This document shows, in pieces, positions 20,696 through 32,794 of a stretch of DNA of 64,000 nucleotides. The DNA is from Ypsolopha sequella (taxonomy: Eukaryota > Arthropoda > Insecta > Lepidoptera > Ypsolophidae): contig OW204004.1 of NCBI GenBank assembly GCA_934047225.1, positions 7,196,401-7,260,400 on the forward strand, read 5' to 3'. Under the pieces are notes generated by a model that saw only the letters and a list, made by a program, of their open reading frames with translations, was not told the origin of the DNA and did not search any database. Position 1 is the first letter of the stretch; each line of letters begins with the position of its first letter. The translations under genes and the position numbers were made by a program.

Positions 20696-21810
20696 GTAGG
20701 TAATAAGAATATGAAGGGATTCTATTTATATCCAATAATTTTTTCCCTACAAAATATTTCAGTTTTAGCTAAAAATCCTCTAATTTGTTGTTTTGCTGCG
20801 TGATTCCCCGACCAAGAAAAAAAGGCCAAATGGTCCAACATACCTCTATAATCGCTTCTATCAAACACTAATAGAGTTTACCATTGGACAAAAAAGTGGG
20901 TAACAAAAAAAGTTGCTATAGTTTGCCGTACTCTAAAAGGTTTTTTTTTTAAATCATGAAAGAACAGAAGGACTGAAAATAAACACATTCTTGGTGGGAA
21001 GCCGCCGAAGCGGGAATCTAATCGGATCTCCCGATTCTATTCAAACAGTAAAGGGCAAAACCTGATAAGAAAATGTAATAATGTGTACATTGTGTAAATA
21101 TGTTTGCTACCCGCATAAGACTTTCCCAATTTAACTACTAGCTTCGGACACACAAAACTTCATAATGAGAACAAATACAGTTCCAAATTGTTATATGAAG
21201 GTGGGTAGTTTAATATTTAAACAATGTCCCATTTTGTCTACTTCGGGGATTTAGTTGGATCCTTTATGTAAATAGTTGGAAGAAGTATTAAAAGCTTATC
21301 AAAGGGTTAAAATAAATATTATGATGTTACAATCTTGTAAAAAAAGATTGAATATTTATTATAACACCGCGATTCTACACTGTGATTGGCCCAATTTAGA
21401 GTAACACCGCTAAATAACTAATCAGCAACTGATATTTCTTCTTTTTCTTTGGGCTAGGCAAAGGTATCTCTGCCATGCAGCCTCGAATGCTCCCACAGAA
21501 CACCTTTCATAAGGGTTAAGCCGTAAATTGTCGACAATTAGGCTGAACATTTATAACTTTGCCTAAGCTTTTAGAAGCAAAAAAAAGTCTGCCGCTCTCT
21601 TTACCTTTAAATTGTTTGTCCAAAATATTCACGCGAAGACTCAATTTTTTATGGTCGTACATAAAGTGTAATGTTTTATGTCTGGGACACTCGTGCAACA
21701 TATTATTACGAAACTCACTTCTTTTAATTTTAACAAGCACTCGTGTCCCAATGTCTCTCATTATGTCACAGTTGCACAAAATACTATGGGTACATGTACT
21801 GTATGCTCTA
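20696..21810. other. Non-coding region with old repeats
   Basis: Includes a diverged block at 21430-21790 ('cagcctcgaatgctcccac', 'tgtcccaatgtctctcatta') that recurs in a different order at 31360-31650. The open minus frame at 21516-21779 lies in this block and is not recognisable as a protein family. Confidence 0.4.
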
Positions 21811-21813
21811 AAG

Positions 21814-22220
21814 CAGCGTTTCTTAACCTGTGGTCCGCGGACCCCTGGGGGTCCCCGCGCATATGTATGGGGGTCCGCAGCCTAATCTATGGACCATTTA
21901 ACAATCATAAATAAATGCCACCAAGTGTCATAAATGCTACGCACGCCGGGCTACTAAGTATTAGTAATATAATATAGTAATATAAACTATAAATATAAAT
22001 TTAAAGCAGTAATATAAACCCAAACATCACTAATTTAGTTGCAAAAAAGCAGCACCAACCTTCTCATAAACGTATTTTATATGAAAAAGTATTTTTTTTG
22101 TAATTTCTAGAACTAAAATAAATGGTCAGAAATTTATTGCTGATTTTTCATAAAGGGGGTCCTTAAAATTGTGCTTGATTCCCTAAGGGGTTCGTGGACA
22201 AAAAAGGTTAAAAAACGCTG
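21814..22220. mobile_element. hAT MITE with perfect 8-bp target duplication
   Basis: Left end cagcgtttcttaacctgtgg, right end (reversed) cagcgttttttaaccttttt. Both flanks carry ctctaaag (21806-21813 and 22221-22228). It is 407 bp long with no coding sequence. The perfect duplication implies a fairly recent insertion. Confidence 0.9.
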
Positions 22221-22634
22221 CTCTAAAGCATACATACGCTGACTCATGTGTTCCTGTATTGGGTATCAAAACGGCACTGTCACGAGAGCCGCGGGCGAGT
22301 GTGCACGGTGAAGGTATTACCAAGTATGTGAGCATTGTCGAGCCAGTGTAGTGGTAGGGAAACGCTGGAATAAGATACTATGACCCTATAGTACAAAATG
22401 CTGGCCAAATTTGCGAGTGTTAACTGGAATTTATTCATAGTTGGCGTAACAGTTGCACATTTAAATTGCATCAACGAGAAAGGGAGGGTACCGTACACCC
22501 GCAAAGTTGTAAGGGCTAGTTTTTACTTGTGATTGCATAACAAAGCTGCAAAATCCACCCTTTAGTCAAGAATCGAAACATTGTTTTATTTTTAATACAA
22601 GCAGCACATTTAGCATCGCAAATATCGTCATATA

Positions 22635-22980
22635 TCGTCATGACATGAATCCCCGAGGGGGTGGCAGAGGTGTTTCGAGTGTGAAGTGTAAAATGCAAGT
22701 CACAGTCCATACTCGGTACACCCGCGTTTCCCTGACGATTATTATGTCCCAACGTGATGAGTGATGAGCTCTATCGCCGTACTTTGGGCACAAATACACG
22801 CTTTTTAGGCATGTATGTTTCCTTAAGATGTTTCCCTTCACCGTTCAGCAAGTGGTAAGTACGAACAAATATGATGCACATAAATTCCGAAAAACTCATT
22901 GGTGCATGCCCAATCGGGTATCGAACCTGTATCTCAAGATTGAGAGGCCAGCGTTCTACCCCTGAGCTACCGGCGCTTTG
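22635..22980 (-). mobile_element. tRNA-derived SINE, near full length
   Basis: Minus strand. The tRNA-like head at 22910-22980 contains 'taccaagctcagg..tagaacgctggcctctcaa'-type sequence (read reversed: gagctaccggcgc at the right edge, cgggtatcgaacctg as B box). The body and gaatccccgagggggt tail reach 22640. Confidence 0.7.
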
Positions 22981-22984
22981 TCAA

Positions 22985-23375
22985 TAAATACAAAATCAAA
23001 ACAAAACAATGTAAATAGTATTTTATTTCAAGAGAGCCGAAAATATCTCTTGGATACGGCTGTAGACACATACACCAATAAAAGCCGTTGTGTAAATTGG
23101 TTTACATTTTTCTTGGGATAGGCGACACATTTCTTTGAATACCGGGATTGAATCAGAGCAACCATTTCAGGGTCCTAGATATTTTCCACTCAATCATGCA
23201 GAATTATTTTGGGGTCGTTTTTTAGATTGATGGAACTCTCAGATCTTGATGACACGCACATAAATCGCCTGATAACGATTATATTTTAAGATTGAGCCTT
23301 AAAAAAAGTTTTAATTAATAAATTGTATTCGTATGAGGTATTATTTGAAAGAGATTGACTCCGAGGATTCTAAAA
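22985..23375. other. Non-coding, unclassified
   Basis: No open frame or recognisable repeat apart from scattered AT-rich tracts. Confidence 0.3.
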
Positions 23376-23377
23376 TA

Positions 23378-23780
23378 GTAGTTTATGCTACAAGGGCGCA
23401 AAGGAATAAATTACGAGGACGATTTAAAACACGAGCGTAGCGAGTGTCTTAAACGTAACCGAGTAATTTATTGCTCTTACGCCCGTGTATCATACTACGT
23501 TTTTCAATGCATAGTGTGAGGAAATAAAACAAATATAATTTTGTGAACTTCAAATTGTAATTGGCTCAAAAGGACTGTATCCAAAGCCGTTAAACAGTGG
23601 AAAAAAAAAGTATGACATTTATGGTACACAGGAAAGGCTGCAGGTTAGCCAACCATTGTAAATAAATTAAAAAATAATAATAATAATAAAGCCCTAGGGC
23701 AAAATAATCGACTTTCTGTTCGGTTTTAATGCATAAAAAGTGGGCCTTTACGAGCACATGCATTGAAAATATATTTATCC
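23378..23780. repeat. Foldback repeat family B, copy 1
   Basis: About 400 bp matching 53605-54005 in opposite orientation. Its outer 150 bp is itself a foldback: 'caagggcgcaaaggaataaattacgag' on one side and 'taatttattgctcttacgcccgtgt' on the other, meeting at gatttaaaacacgagcgtag. The inner part ends with (AAT)n and 'gccctagggcaaaataatcg'. Confidence 0.7.
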
Positions 23781-23874
23781 ACACTATATCATAAGATTCT
23801 GATTATGGACTCGAAAATAGTGCAAAATGACAATTTTTTTACGGATATTTCTTATACTGAATAATACCACTACA

Positions 23875-24367
23875 GTGGTTCCAAAGGAACTTGTCTGATA
23901 GGAAGAATAAAACTGGCTGATTTCGAATCAAACGATGCTGATATAAGTTTTGGCGTGCCCCAAGGTAGCATTTTGGGCCCCACATTATTATTAATCTATA
24001 TTAACAACCTTTGTAGTAAAACCTTCATTAAAGGACAGGTTATTACCTTCGCAGACGACACCGTTTTGCTATTTTATGGAGACACCTGGAATGAAGTGCA
24101 AACTCGAGCAAACGATGGTCTACATAATGTAACTCAATGGCTGCAAAACAATCTCTTGACAGTTAATGCCACAAAAACTAAATACTCGTATGTAACCTAT
24201 ACACAACTATCTCACGAACCCAACCAACGCCGGATTTTAATATAACACTTCACATATGCAACAACACGGGACACTGTAACTGCCCAGTCCTTGAACGACA
24301 AACCACTATCAAATACCTCGGGGTCATTCTTGATGAAAAGCTAACGTTAAAAAGTAAAATTCAGTAA
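23875..24367 (+). pseudogene. LINE reverse transcriptase fragment
   Basis: Reads W-F-Q-R-N-L-S-D-R, then after a frame change FGVPQGSILGPTLLLIYINN, ITFADDTVLLF (catalytic A/DD box), a WLQNNLLTVNATKTK stretch and, after another shift near 24240, IKYLGVILDEKLTLKSKIQ. These are the palm and later motifs of Jockey/CR1-like LINE reverse transcriptases. It is truncated at both ends and has at least two frameshifts. Confidence 0.8.
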
Positions 24368-24369
24368 CC

Positions 24370-25835
24370 AGCTATCAAGTCAAAACACTTTTTTGATGAC
24401 GAAAGTTAATTTCGACCCTTTCCTACAACAGTGGCATATCCATAACATCGTACGATGTGACGCCTGGTCAAATAGCAGTTACATGGATGGGACAGGGGCA
24501 GATCCAGCATAAGATTTGGGGGGGGATGTAGAACAACAAGTTCAAGAATTGCATTAACCGATTTCATCATTATCATTATAAAATTTACAAACTGTCAAAT
24601 TTGTTATTTATTTAAAAATTGGTCAAAAATGTTCACTTTATTCTGTTTTCCTTGCAAGATTAAGAGGACAGTTTCTGCAAAACCATAATTTATTCTTCCT
24701 GGTTTGAAGAATCTAGCAAAAATATGTATTTTTTTCAGGAATATAATACACATTCATATCGAAACAGAATCGTCAAACGTCATTCCAATATTGAGACATA
24801 AAGTGCCAAAGATAGCTCTAAAAAAAGTTTTCGTGTCGAGGTTTCAGTTAATTAAAGTAAAAAGCCGTTCATATTATTTATGGATTAAATTCTGCATAAA
24901 CTTTTTTAAACTTTTAACAGGACATGTATTTCATAGCACCTTTGCTTTTTTTTTAATAATAACGTCAGTGAAAAAAAGTTGTCATTTTGACTTTTTTCCA
25001 GAATCCGTCCCTCTCGCACTGCGAGTCTTTCCGCATGGAATAACAGGGTAGTATGCAAGCGGAACCTATCCTCTTGACTATCCAGAGGGGGTCTTGACCC
25101 CCTTAGCCTGCCTGGGTCCTTTCATGGTGTGGGTAGTTAGGGTAGTATAGTTACAGAGGTCAATTGCTTCCTTGATCGGCTCATTACGTATAATAGCGTG
25201 TCGAAGCTTGGTTGGTTCATCGAGATAACGCCCGCCTGAGAAAATATCGTCCTTTTGAGAAATGTATGACGTACATTATCTAGACTAAAACCTGCTTCAT
25301 ATAGGTATTAACCAGTTTAGATGCTATTAGTATGGAATGAGACCATTTGATGATAGTGGTAAATGAAATGCGTTATTAAGGCGAGGGTATACGGAGATAT
25401 GGGTCCTGCTCCAACGCTTTTATTTTACACTTGACTATCAATGTGTTTTTATTTATAATTATGGAATGAGGAGAATGATGGCCGTTTTATATCTCATTTT
25501 GTACCAGGTTTTTATGGTATAAGTTTTATTGTCCAAAACCCAATATAACTCAAATAAAATTAGTTATGCCTATCTCTGCGATTTTATTGGATACAGAAAT
25601 CAGGAATCGCGAATCGGACGGCCGAAATATTAAGATCAAAGATTGAAATATGACAGATATTACAAAATATATATTATCACAATTTCACGGTGAGTTTGAA
25701 AAGAGACAAATTGGGAGAACCTCGCCTTAACTCCTTTAGTGAAGGTATTATGATAAAGTCATTTGTGTTTTGGACGCCTTTCCCAGTTTGCCCCCTTAGT
25801 AAAAGTTGTTCTTATAGGTATGTATATTATATATG
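24370..25835. other. Non-coding region with repeat remnants
   Basis: The stretch 24650-24730 (aaccataatttattcttcct..gtttgaa.aatctagcaa) recurs near 61030-61090. Around 25005 'ccgtccctctcgcactgcga' is the complement of part of the TTAA MITE at 29320. At 25400 'cctgctccaacgcttttatttt' recurs at 60497. No gene is visible. Confidence 0.4.
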
Positions 25836-25837
25836 TA

Positions 25838-26145
25838 TCTAATAGACGAATGGGCTCGACTGTGGTGGTACCACCATCTTACTTGGAGACCCCCTCGAAG
25901 TAATTCGGAGGAGAGTAAGAGAACAGCTCACAGGTAAAAAACCAGGAGGCCCACCATGGCTGGGACTGATGGATGGCGGTATACCCATCCCTAATAGAGA
26001 GTTCCGGCACCGCGCTCACCAACCCGCATGCCCAGCGTGTGTGAGTATGGGCAATTCTTCCAGGATGACCGCCGGGAGTGGCAAAGTCCTGGAAAGGCTT
26101 ATGTCCAGCAGTGGACGAACTAGGCTGATGGATGGATAGAATAGA
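25838..26145 (+). mobile_element. LINE 3' end, copy 1
   Basis: Matches 59398-59766 in opposite orientation ('gatggtggtaccaccatctt..ttggagaccccctcg', 'gtgtgtgagtatgggcaatt', 'atgtccagcagtggacga'). The 'ccagcagtggacgaactagg' ending is the usual 3' end of an insect RTE-like LINE. It is followed by (gatg)n-like tail. No intact frame. Confidence 0.5.
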
Positions 26146-26149
26146 CGAA

Positions 26150-28115
26150 TACTTTAATCAGATCTTCCACCACTGAAATTCCACGTTCTAATCAAGGAGT
26201 ATCAGGGCTGTGATATAAAAACGTGTTCCGCTGATGATATTAAACGACTGGTTTTTTAACCTTGTGTAATTAATTAACTGACATTATAGTCCTGCGGCCC
26301 ACCCCGGCTTCTGAACTGGCCCGCGAAACTGGTCGCCAAAAATCGTAGTACTTTTGGTACACGCTACAAAAAAGCCGAGTGAGACATACGACAAAAAATA
26401 AAATAAGCAAGAAAATATTTCTGCTTTCATTCTGTAAACAAAATGGACACGCATTGTTTATTATTGTGACATTTCATGGTTTTCCAGGAGCTGAGTTATT
26501 GAGTCTAGACGAAGACGACACGTTCCTAAACTCCTCCTAAACTTACAAGACAAATACATCCGGACCGACCAAGAGAATTCGGTAAACAAAAATGAGAAAT
26601 CCGATGAAACTTCTAGTTGGGTTTGACTAACGGACTTTACCTAGAAGTACGTTGCTTTCAAAGCTCTTTTTGTAAAGGAATAAAAATAAAAATGTCTTAA
26701 TCTACGGTGCCTCGATCGTGGCGTTAATTCTATAAGCCATTCTAGCCAGTTTATCCATTTACTTTTTTCTTTGTAATTCATGCAAAGCAAACACAAATTA
26801 ATATTTTTTTTTGTCTGTGGCAGTTTATTTTTCCTTATGTCTTTTACTATTGTACAATAAAATTATATTTATAAACTTAAATAACATATAAATAATGATA
26901 TTTTTTTTTATATAAAACTAACTTAAGATTAAATAAAATATAAAAAGAAAAACAAATACCAACCTGTCTGTCTCATAGCGGGCTCTAGATTAAATAAAAT
27001 ATGTGAGCCAGGTCACCGCCATCATCGGGGAGAGTACCCAATAGGCTGGCGGCGTTGCCTCGCTGTATTGCGAGGCTTATTCGCTGACCACAATAGGTCC
27101 CAGCCCAAATTAAATTAGTTACCTACAATAGAGATAGGAAATCATTTTCATTGTTACCTTTCTTCAATGACGAGTAATTTAAAAAAAGTCAATTCCCTTC
27201 GATTTTATTTTGTATTTAAACAACCATATACGCAACAATTTCGATATGCTTTACTCATTTTATAATTATACAACAAAATGCGTCACTCCAAACAATAATC
27301 ACGGGTATCGTCAAAGCGCGTGCACTCCTAACTGGCATATTCATCTGAATATTTTCGAGAACGTCGTAAGTACGCGTCTATGTGCGCGTGCGCCTGTTTT
27401 CGCTAGTTATATGGAGAGAGCCTTCTGTTAGTGGTTATTTTGTGGTATAAGTTAGGTTTATAAATCAACAGCTGGAAATGTAATGCACAATTAGCCATTA
27501 TTTGGTCGAAACAAACTTAAAACAGCATTTTAAGCTTGTTTTGACAAAATCGTGACTAATCGTGTATTTAATTACAAACTGTTGATTTATAAATCTGGCT
27601 TATACTGAACGATTGGCGTGAATTGCCACAAACTAATATACTTTTCAATTTTAACTTCTGAACAAGATAAACAAATTTTAGTTGTGCACTTTGTACCCAG
27701 CGACAAGTGTTTCACCTAAATTTTGGCGGAAACGTCAAGGTTTATTCATAAAAATAAAAGTGAGACTTAGCTGTAATAAACATCTACTCGTATTTTGTTA
27801 CAATGGTGGAACACTGGTGGAAACTGAATACTCACCCTAATTTTTGACATGATCGAGTATTTTGTATATCCGCTTATCTGTCAAAAGAAGAATCGTTTAT
27901 TGATGCGGAGGAATCCTTTTGATTGGTCAAGAGTCTGTCATAAAACGAAATCCCTTTTAGCGAAATAACTCAATAAGGGCTTAGCCGATTGAGTTGGAAT
28001 TTGATGCGTTAGTGAAAAAATAATGTGGAATCCCGAGCAAAATATGAAAATTCTTCTACATTAAAGAAAATTCAAGTTTAGGGAACCCGTACATCGTTTA
28101 TGATATTTTACAGAC
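26150..28115. other. Non-coding region
   Basis: AT-rich. The block at 27330-27415 (cgtcgtaagtacgcgtctatg..cgcgtgcgcct) recurs inverted at 37047-37120 and partly again at 37225. Around 27430-27600 a loose inverted pair (aatcaacagctggaaatg / caaactgttgatttata) may be a decayed MITE. No supported gene. Confidence 0.4.
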
Positions 28116-28120
28116 TTTTC

Positions 28121-28506
28121 TTAAGAGCGGTTCCACGGCCGGAATGTAAAAACCCGCCTTTTTCTAATTAATCGAAACAGAACACATAAATTCAAAATTA
28201 AATCAATAGTTATTCAACAAAACCTTATTACCTTTGTGTTATCTATGCTGCCATCGCCAAGTTTTCATTAATTTCTGTTAATTAGAGTTTCAAAATTTTT
28301 TTACTTCAAAATTTTCATTGGTTTCTGTATATCACTGTTATCAAACTAATTACATTTAATAATTTAAAAAGAAGCCAATGAAAACTTGACGATGGCAGCA
28401 TACATAAGCATAAATGTAATACAGCATTGTAATAATGTAAGTGTTCTGTTTCGATACATTAGAAAAAGGCGAGTTTTTCAAAATCCGGCTGCGAAACCGC
28501 TCTTAA
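28121..28506. mobile_element. TTAA-flanked MITE (piggyBac-like)
   Basis: TTAA at 28121 and 28503 flank inverted ends starting gagcggtt(c/t).(a/g)c.gccgga, which continue inward for about 70 bp to aatcgaaacagaacac-like sequence. A second inner inverted pair (atgctgccatcg.caagttttcat) makes the whole element fold back. TTAA targets are characteristic of piggyBac-type transposons. Confidence 0.75.
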
Positions 28507-28509
28507 GTA

Positions 28510-29060
28510 ATTATAGTTTAGTGTAATGGCGGAAACACAGATTTTAATAAATTTATTGCATGACGGTAAAAGCTAAGCTAATGTAAACGTACGTTTTGAA
28601 TTACCTTCATTATGCTCTTTATAAAAACCGTATTTTCCGTCTAGCATTTCTGTTTTACTGAGAAAAGTAACTCCATTTTGTGAACTCTTTTTAACTTCAC
28701 ACATGAGACACTTCACACATGGACAACGGTTCCCGTATTTGAAATCAAATAATGATGTTTGTTTAAAATTAAACCATGGACTTTCTTTGAAATGAAACAA
28801 TGTACTTTGTTTTCAGAAGGAAGACCACGTAAACATTTAAGTATTAATATTTGAAGTCAAAAACTGAATTACTACTGGAAGGAATTACCATCAGGCAACC
28901 TGAACAAAAATAAAAATAAAATTGCTATTTTAAGCAAAAAATTAATAAATTATGTTAAATTATACAGGTGAAAAAAAATTTTTTTTTTGATTTAGTCTAA
29001 TTTTATTACTTTTTAAGTTTTTAGTTGAGATAGTGTTATAATATTATTGTAGCTTATTTT
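28510..29060. other. Unclassified region with a doubtful minus-strand frame
   Basis: A minus-strand frame from 28800 to 28573 has CPCVKCLMCEVKKSSQ and ends near a donor-like gaag|gtaatt. It has no homology I recognise and no second exon was found, so I do not call a gene. Confidence 0.3.
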
Positions 29061-29064
29061 TATA

Positions 29065-29800
29065 TATGTTCCCTTAAAATGAAAAAACGGAACCCTTAGA
29101 GGATCACTTTGTTATCCGTCTATCCATCCGTCCATCTGTCTGTCTGTCTGTCTATCTGTCTGTCTGTCTGTCCGTCCGTATGTCCGTCCGTCCGTACGTC
29201 CGTCCGTCCGTACGTCCGTCCGTCCGTCTGTCAGGACCCTTTTACTCGAGCCCCGTATGAGATATCAAGTTAAGGCGATATGTAAAAGTTTTAGCGTCCC
29301 TGTGACTCCATATGCGAAAAAACCCTCAGTGCGAGAGGGACGGATTCGTAGAAAAGTAGCAAAATGTCGGTTTTTTATTTATTTAAAATGTACTTAAGTT
29401 GGTATCTAAATTTCTTTTAACCAGGTCTTAGATACCGTTAAAACCCATCTAATAAAATAGACTCGTAGTCCATATACTCGTATCATTCTTAATTGTCAAA
29501 CTAGGAGAATTGGTGTCGAAAAAAACCTCATTTCAATAAATATTTCTATCGAGCCGAATTTCTGCAATCGCGTTTCTGTTTTAACAGATCTCTAGAAAAA
29601 GATTCCAAAAATAATATACTATTTTATCAAAATAATAAATTATTTACTGAAGTAGATATACAAGTTCTTAAAGTGTCGATTTTTTTTCCGTAGCGCCTTA
29701 AGCCTTATACCTCCTACAGAAGTCTACGGCTCCATAGTGCTGTAAAAAAATCAGGCGTTGAGTCGCGAAAAAACGGTCATGCTCTTTACATAATCAATTT
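29065..29800. repeat. 'GTCCGTC' repeat split by a MITE
   Basis: The repeat starts 'cccttaaaatgaaaaaacgg', runs into a (TCCG/TCTG)n microsatellite at 29116-29232 and 'caggacccttttactcgagcc', is cut at 29270, and resumes at 29702 with 'gccttatacctcctacagaa..ctacggctccatagtgctgt'. The last part matches 1070-1090, which shows the two halves belong together. Confidence 0.65.
29270..29701. mobile_element. TTAA-flanked MITE nested in a repeat
   Basis: TTAA at 29270 and 29698; inverted ends ggcg(a/c)ta(t/c)g.aaaa. The interior contains a short foldback (ccctcagtgcgagagggacg). A truncated relative is at 6815. It interrupts the 'GTCCGTC' repeat, so it is the younger of the two. Confidence 0.75.
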
Positions 29801-29804
29801 CATA

Positions 29805-30240
29805 CAAATTGTTGACACTCGCAAGGGAATCAAAACCTACAGGGCACTTCTAGCTAACTTAGAAACTTGAAATTTCATTTACAGATGGTTCTTATAGCAC
29901 ACACATAGAAAAAAATCTAAGTTCTATGGATCGTAAGTGTCAAGTTTAGTTGGTCTTTTGAATTATTACCTTAATGTTTTTTGGGTGCCGTACCCATATT
30001 GTGTGGTGCTGCGTCACCCTATTGTGCGTGAGTCCGACTCACATTTGGTTGGTTATTATAAAATCAGAGTAAACGATTATGAAAATAACTTTCTTGGATA
30101 AAATGCACTAGTTTCATTATTTATTTTGACAGTTATTTTATTCTTTACATATTTCTTACATAGATCGCGTTAAAATTCAAGTCTACTCTTCTTATGTGTA
30201 TGATCCGTGTTCAAAGCGGAATAGAAGTTTGGCGCGGTCT
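29805..30240. other. Non-coding, unclassified
   Basis: Contains 'gggtgccgtacccatattgt', another remnant of the ttccgtaccc repeat, and 'gcgtgagtccgactcacatt'. No gene is visible. Confidence 0.3.
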
Positions 30241-30988
30241 GTAGGCCTAACATGAGTTTTGCACTCGGTACACGTTAGCGACTGCGTAACATATTTTGTA
30301 TACAAAATTCTGGTTCCTCTCGTAAACCGCTAGGGGCGTTGTACAATTTCTCATATAAATATTCTACGCATTCGCTAACGTGTATGACGTGTATCGACGC
30401 TCTATAAGCGTTCTACTAGATGTAGACGATGGCATCACCATTAAACCAAGTAAACAAATGCCGAAAAATATCCCAATAACGTGCGTAAATAATACCACAA
30501 TTAAAGGTGGTGCAAGATTTGTATTGAAACAAAATATAACTTTAATATTAACATTTATCGAAATTTACATTGATATCGCGATGTACAGCACCATCTACAA
30601 TATTTCTCAAACTTAGTCTAAAAATTAAGAAAATCTCAACCCCACCACCCCTAAACCCCGCTCCAAATCAACACCTATAACCCATATATACATGTACCGA
30701 CCTCGCGGTAAGAGGCAGAAAGACAAACCAATCTATCCTAATACATACCTGGCTGCTCTCGCTCAACATACAAGTAATATGGTATAACGGCGCTACCCAC
30801 ATCACACTCACACAATACTCTCGGACCCAGGAAAAACCTTAGTCACTTAGAAAATTATAAAGAAGTTGATATCATCACAGCTGGTAAGTTATCACAGCCA
30901 ACAGGCTAATAGTACAAAGACTACAAAGAGCCAAACAAAAACAAAAAAAAAAAACGTGTATCGAGTGCAAAACTCATGATAGGCCTAC
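30241..30988. mobile_element. Inverted-repeat element, 748 bp
   Basis: The left end gtaggcctaacatgagtttt continues gcactcggtacacg; the right end is the complement (cgtgtatcgagtgcaaaact catgataggcctac). Behind the left end is a smaller hairpin (gtacacgttagcgactgcg / cgcattcgctaacgtgta, to about 30383). An open frame inside (30380-30616) has no features of a transposase. Confidence 0.65.
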
Positions 30989-30989
30989 T

Positions 30990-32520
30990 ATGCTATTTTA
31001 AAGGTAAATAATTTAGGTATTCGCCAGTAAGGATGTAAAATAATGATCATGTCGAGAAACGAAAACAAAATTGCTAGGTAAGTTAAAAAATTATTAGGGT
31101 TGTCATGCTATAAAACTCTACTGAATTTAAACTATCGTTATAGACATTCAATAAATATAAAAAATTCGTAAAAACTTGGAAATTAAATAAGATACTTTTT
31201 TAAAAACTGTAAAATTTATTAATTAAATAAACAAACGAGTGGAAATCTATTGACTTTTGACAATTTACTCAAAAAATTGTTATGGTCTTTAATAAGGTTT
31301 TTACATATCTAATGCTTTTTAATATGTGTCAAGCTTTGTTAAGTATTCAGTCCATGTGGACATAATTTTTAGACGTTGCGAAACTCGTGCAGTCTATTAC
31401 GAAACTCACGTTGTTCGTTTCATAAACAAGCACTCGTACGTGTCCCAATGTCTCTCATTAGGTCACAGTGTCACAAAATACTATATTGAAAAACGATTCA
31501 ATAACATTTATTATATCTCCGTTTTCTCAGCTTTTAAGTCCATGAGCGGTTGATATTTCTTTGTAAAGTTCCGACTATGCAAACAATATTTGCCATTCAG
31601 CCTCAAACACTTCCGCAGAACCCCTTTTCTATGATGGATGATGAACGAAAGCTATACTGTATACCTAAGAATCTTACTTCTGTATGCTTCTAAGTAAAAT
31701 TTTTATTTCAGATTAAAATTCATATTTGTATCTAACACTAAAATATTAATTAAATTATGCAAAATGAAATCAATCAATAAATAAAGTAATCACATAAATT
31801 ATCATAATTACTATGCGTTGCAACTAAGAATATGATCGCGACTGCAGACAACTTCACTCGTTAGCCATATCTCTCTCTCTCTGGCTCTGTCTAGCAATGA
31901 CGCGAGAGAAGGTTACAGGAAAATAGCGTATCCTATCCTGTATATAAAACTGGGACGTTTACTAAGCTGAATCCAATGCTCCATAATAGGACCCTCCATT
32001 TTCTCAGCTATCACCCTCAGAATGCTGTTGTCACTGCCCTGGACTCTGCTCAAAAGTGAAACGGTTTTCTTGCGCAAATTTCACCGAAAATGGACTATCA
32101 GTATGCGCTTTTGCGAACATACAGGGTGGGAATAGTTTAATACTGACAGGAAATTTAAAAGGAACTGGCTTCAACTATTTACTGACTCGATCAACAGACA
32201 TTTCTCAATTGCAGCACTTGCATTCTACATGCACAATTCCTATTATTACCAACTTCAAGTATAATGAGATGGCCATTGTAGCATATTACGTTGTTGTATT
32301 TGTGTCACTGGAGAGATCAGAGACAAGGCAGTCTCAGCTAAAAGGATAAATCTCTAAAGATTTCTAAATATTAATTTACGTATAAAGATTTAATGGCGGT
32401 ACAGTTCGCTGTTATACCTGTTGGCACAAATGAACCGCGAGAGGGCTTTCTTCTCCAGTTAAATTACTTTACTTTTTGATACAAGACGCATTGCAGCATC
32501 CAGTACCCCTACTAGCATAC
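30990..32520. other. Repeat-rich region with a possible retroelement scrap
   Basis: 31360-31650 matches the repeat block at 21430-21790 in shuffled order. On the minus strand, 32040 to 31900 reads SNDSILR.. -like sequence (SRVQGSDNSILRVIAEKMEG, ..EHWIQLSKRPS), possibly a LINE remnant. The plus-strand frame 32056-32349 is open but unrecognisable. Confidence 0.3.
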
Positions 32521-32521
32521 T

Positions 32522-32656
32522 GTGTTACTACAAAACGGTGTTTAACTTTAGACAGTGTTTAAATCTGTTGTTGTCGCCTTTTATTTCATATCGCAAAAAA
32601 GTGACAGCAACAGATTTAAACACTGTCTAAAGTTAAACACCGTTTTGTAGTAACAC
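32522..32656. repeat. Near-perfect 54-bp palindrome
   Basis: Arms 32522-32575 and 32603-32656 match in 53 of 54 positions around a 27-nt spacer. The outer ends are gtgttactacaaaacggtgt. Such a young foldback is probably a MITE. Confidence 0.9.
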
Positions 32657-32660
32657 CGAT

Positions 32661-32790
32661 AACGTTTAATCACGCGCGACGCAATTTAGCTGAATGAGAA
32701 GTGCAAGGAGCGTAACACGATGTTTTTGCGACTGTTGCACTCCTCGCACTTGTGATTCAACTAAGTCGCGTCGCGCGTATTAAACATTGT
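32661..32790. repeat. Imperfect inverted repeat next to the palindrome
   Basis: The left arm aacgtttaatcacgcgcgac and the right arm, reversed, acaatgtttaatacgcgcga, match for about 55 bp with scattered differences. Only 4 bp separate it from the 54-bp palindrome. Confidence 0.75.
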
Positions 32791-32794
32791 GCTG

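Noticed and set aside
32056..32349. 97-codon plus-strand frame
   Set aside because: No recognisable family, no splice or promoter context, and an overlapping retroelement-like reading on the other strand nearby.
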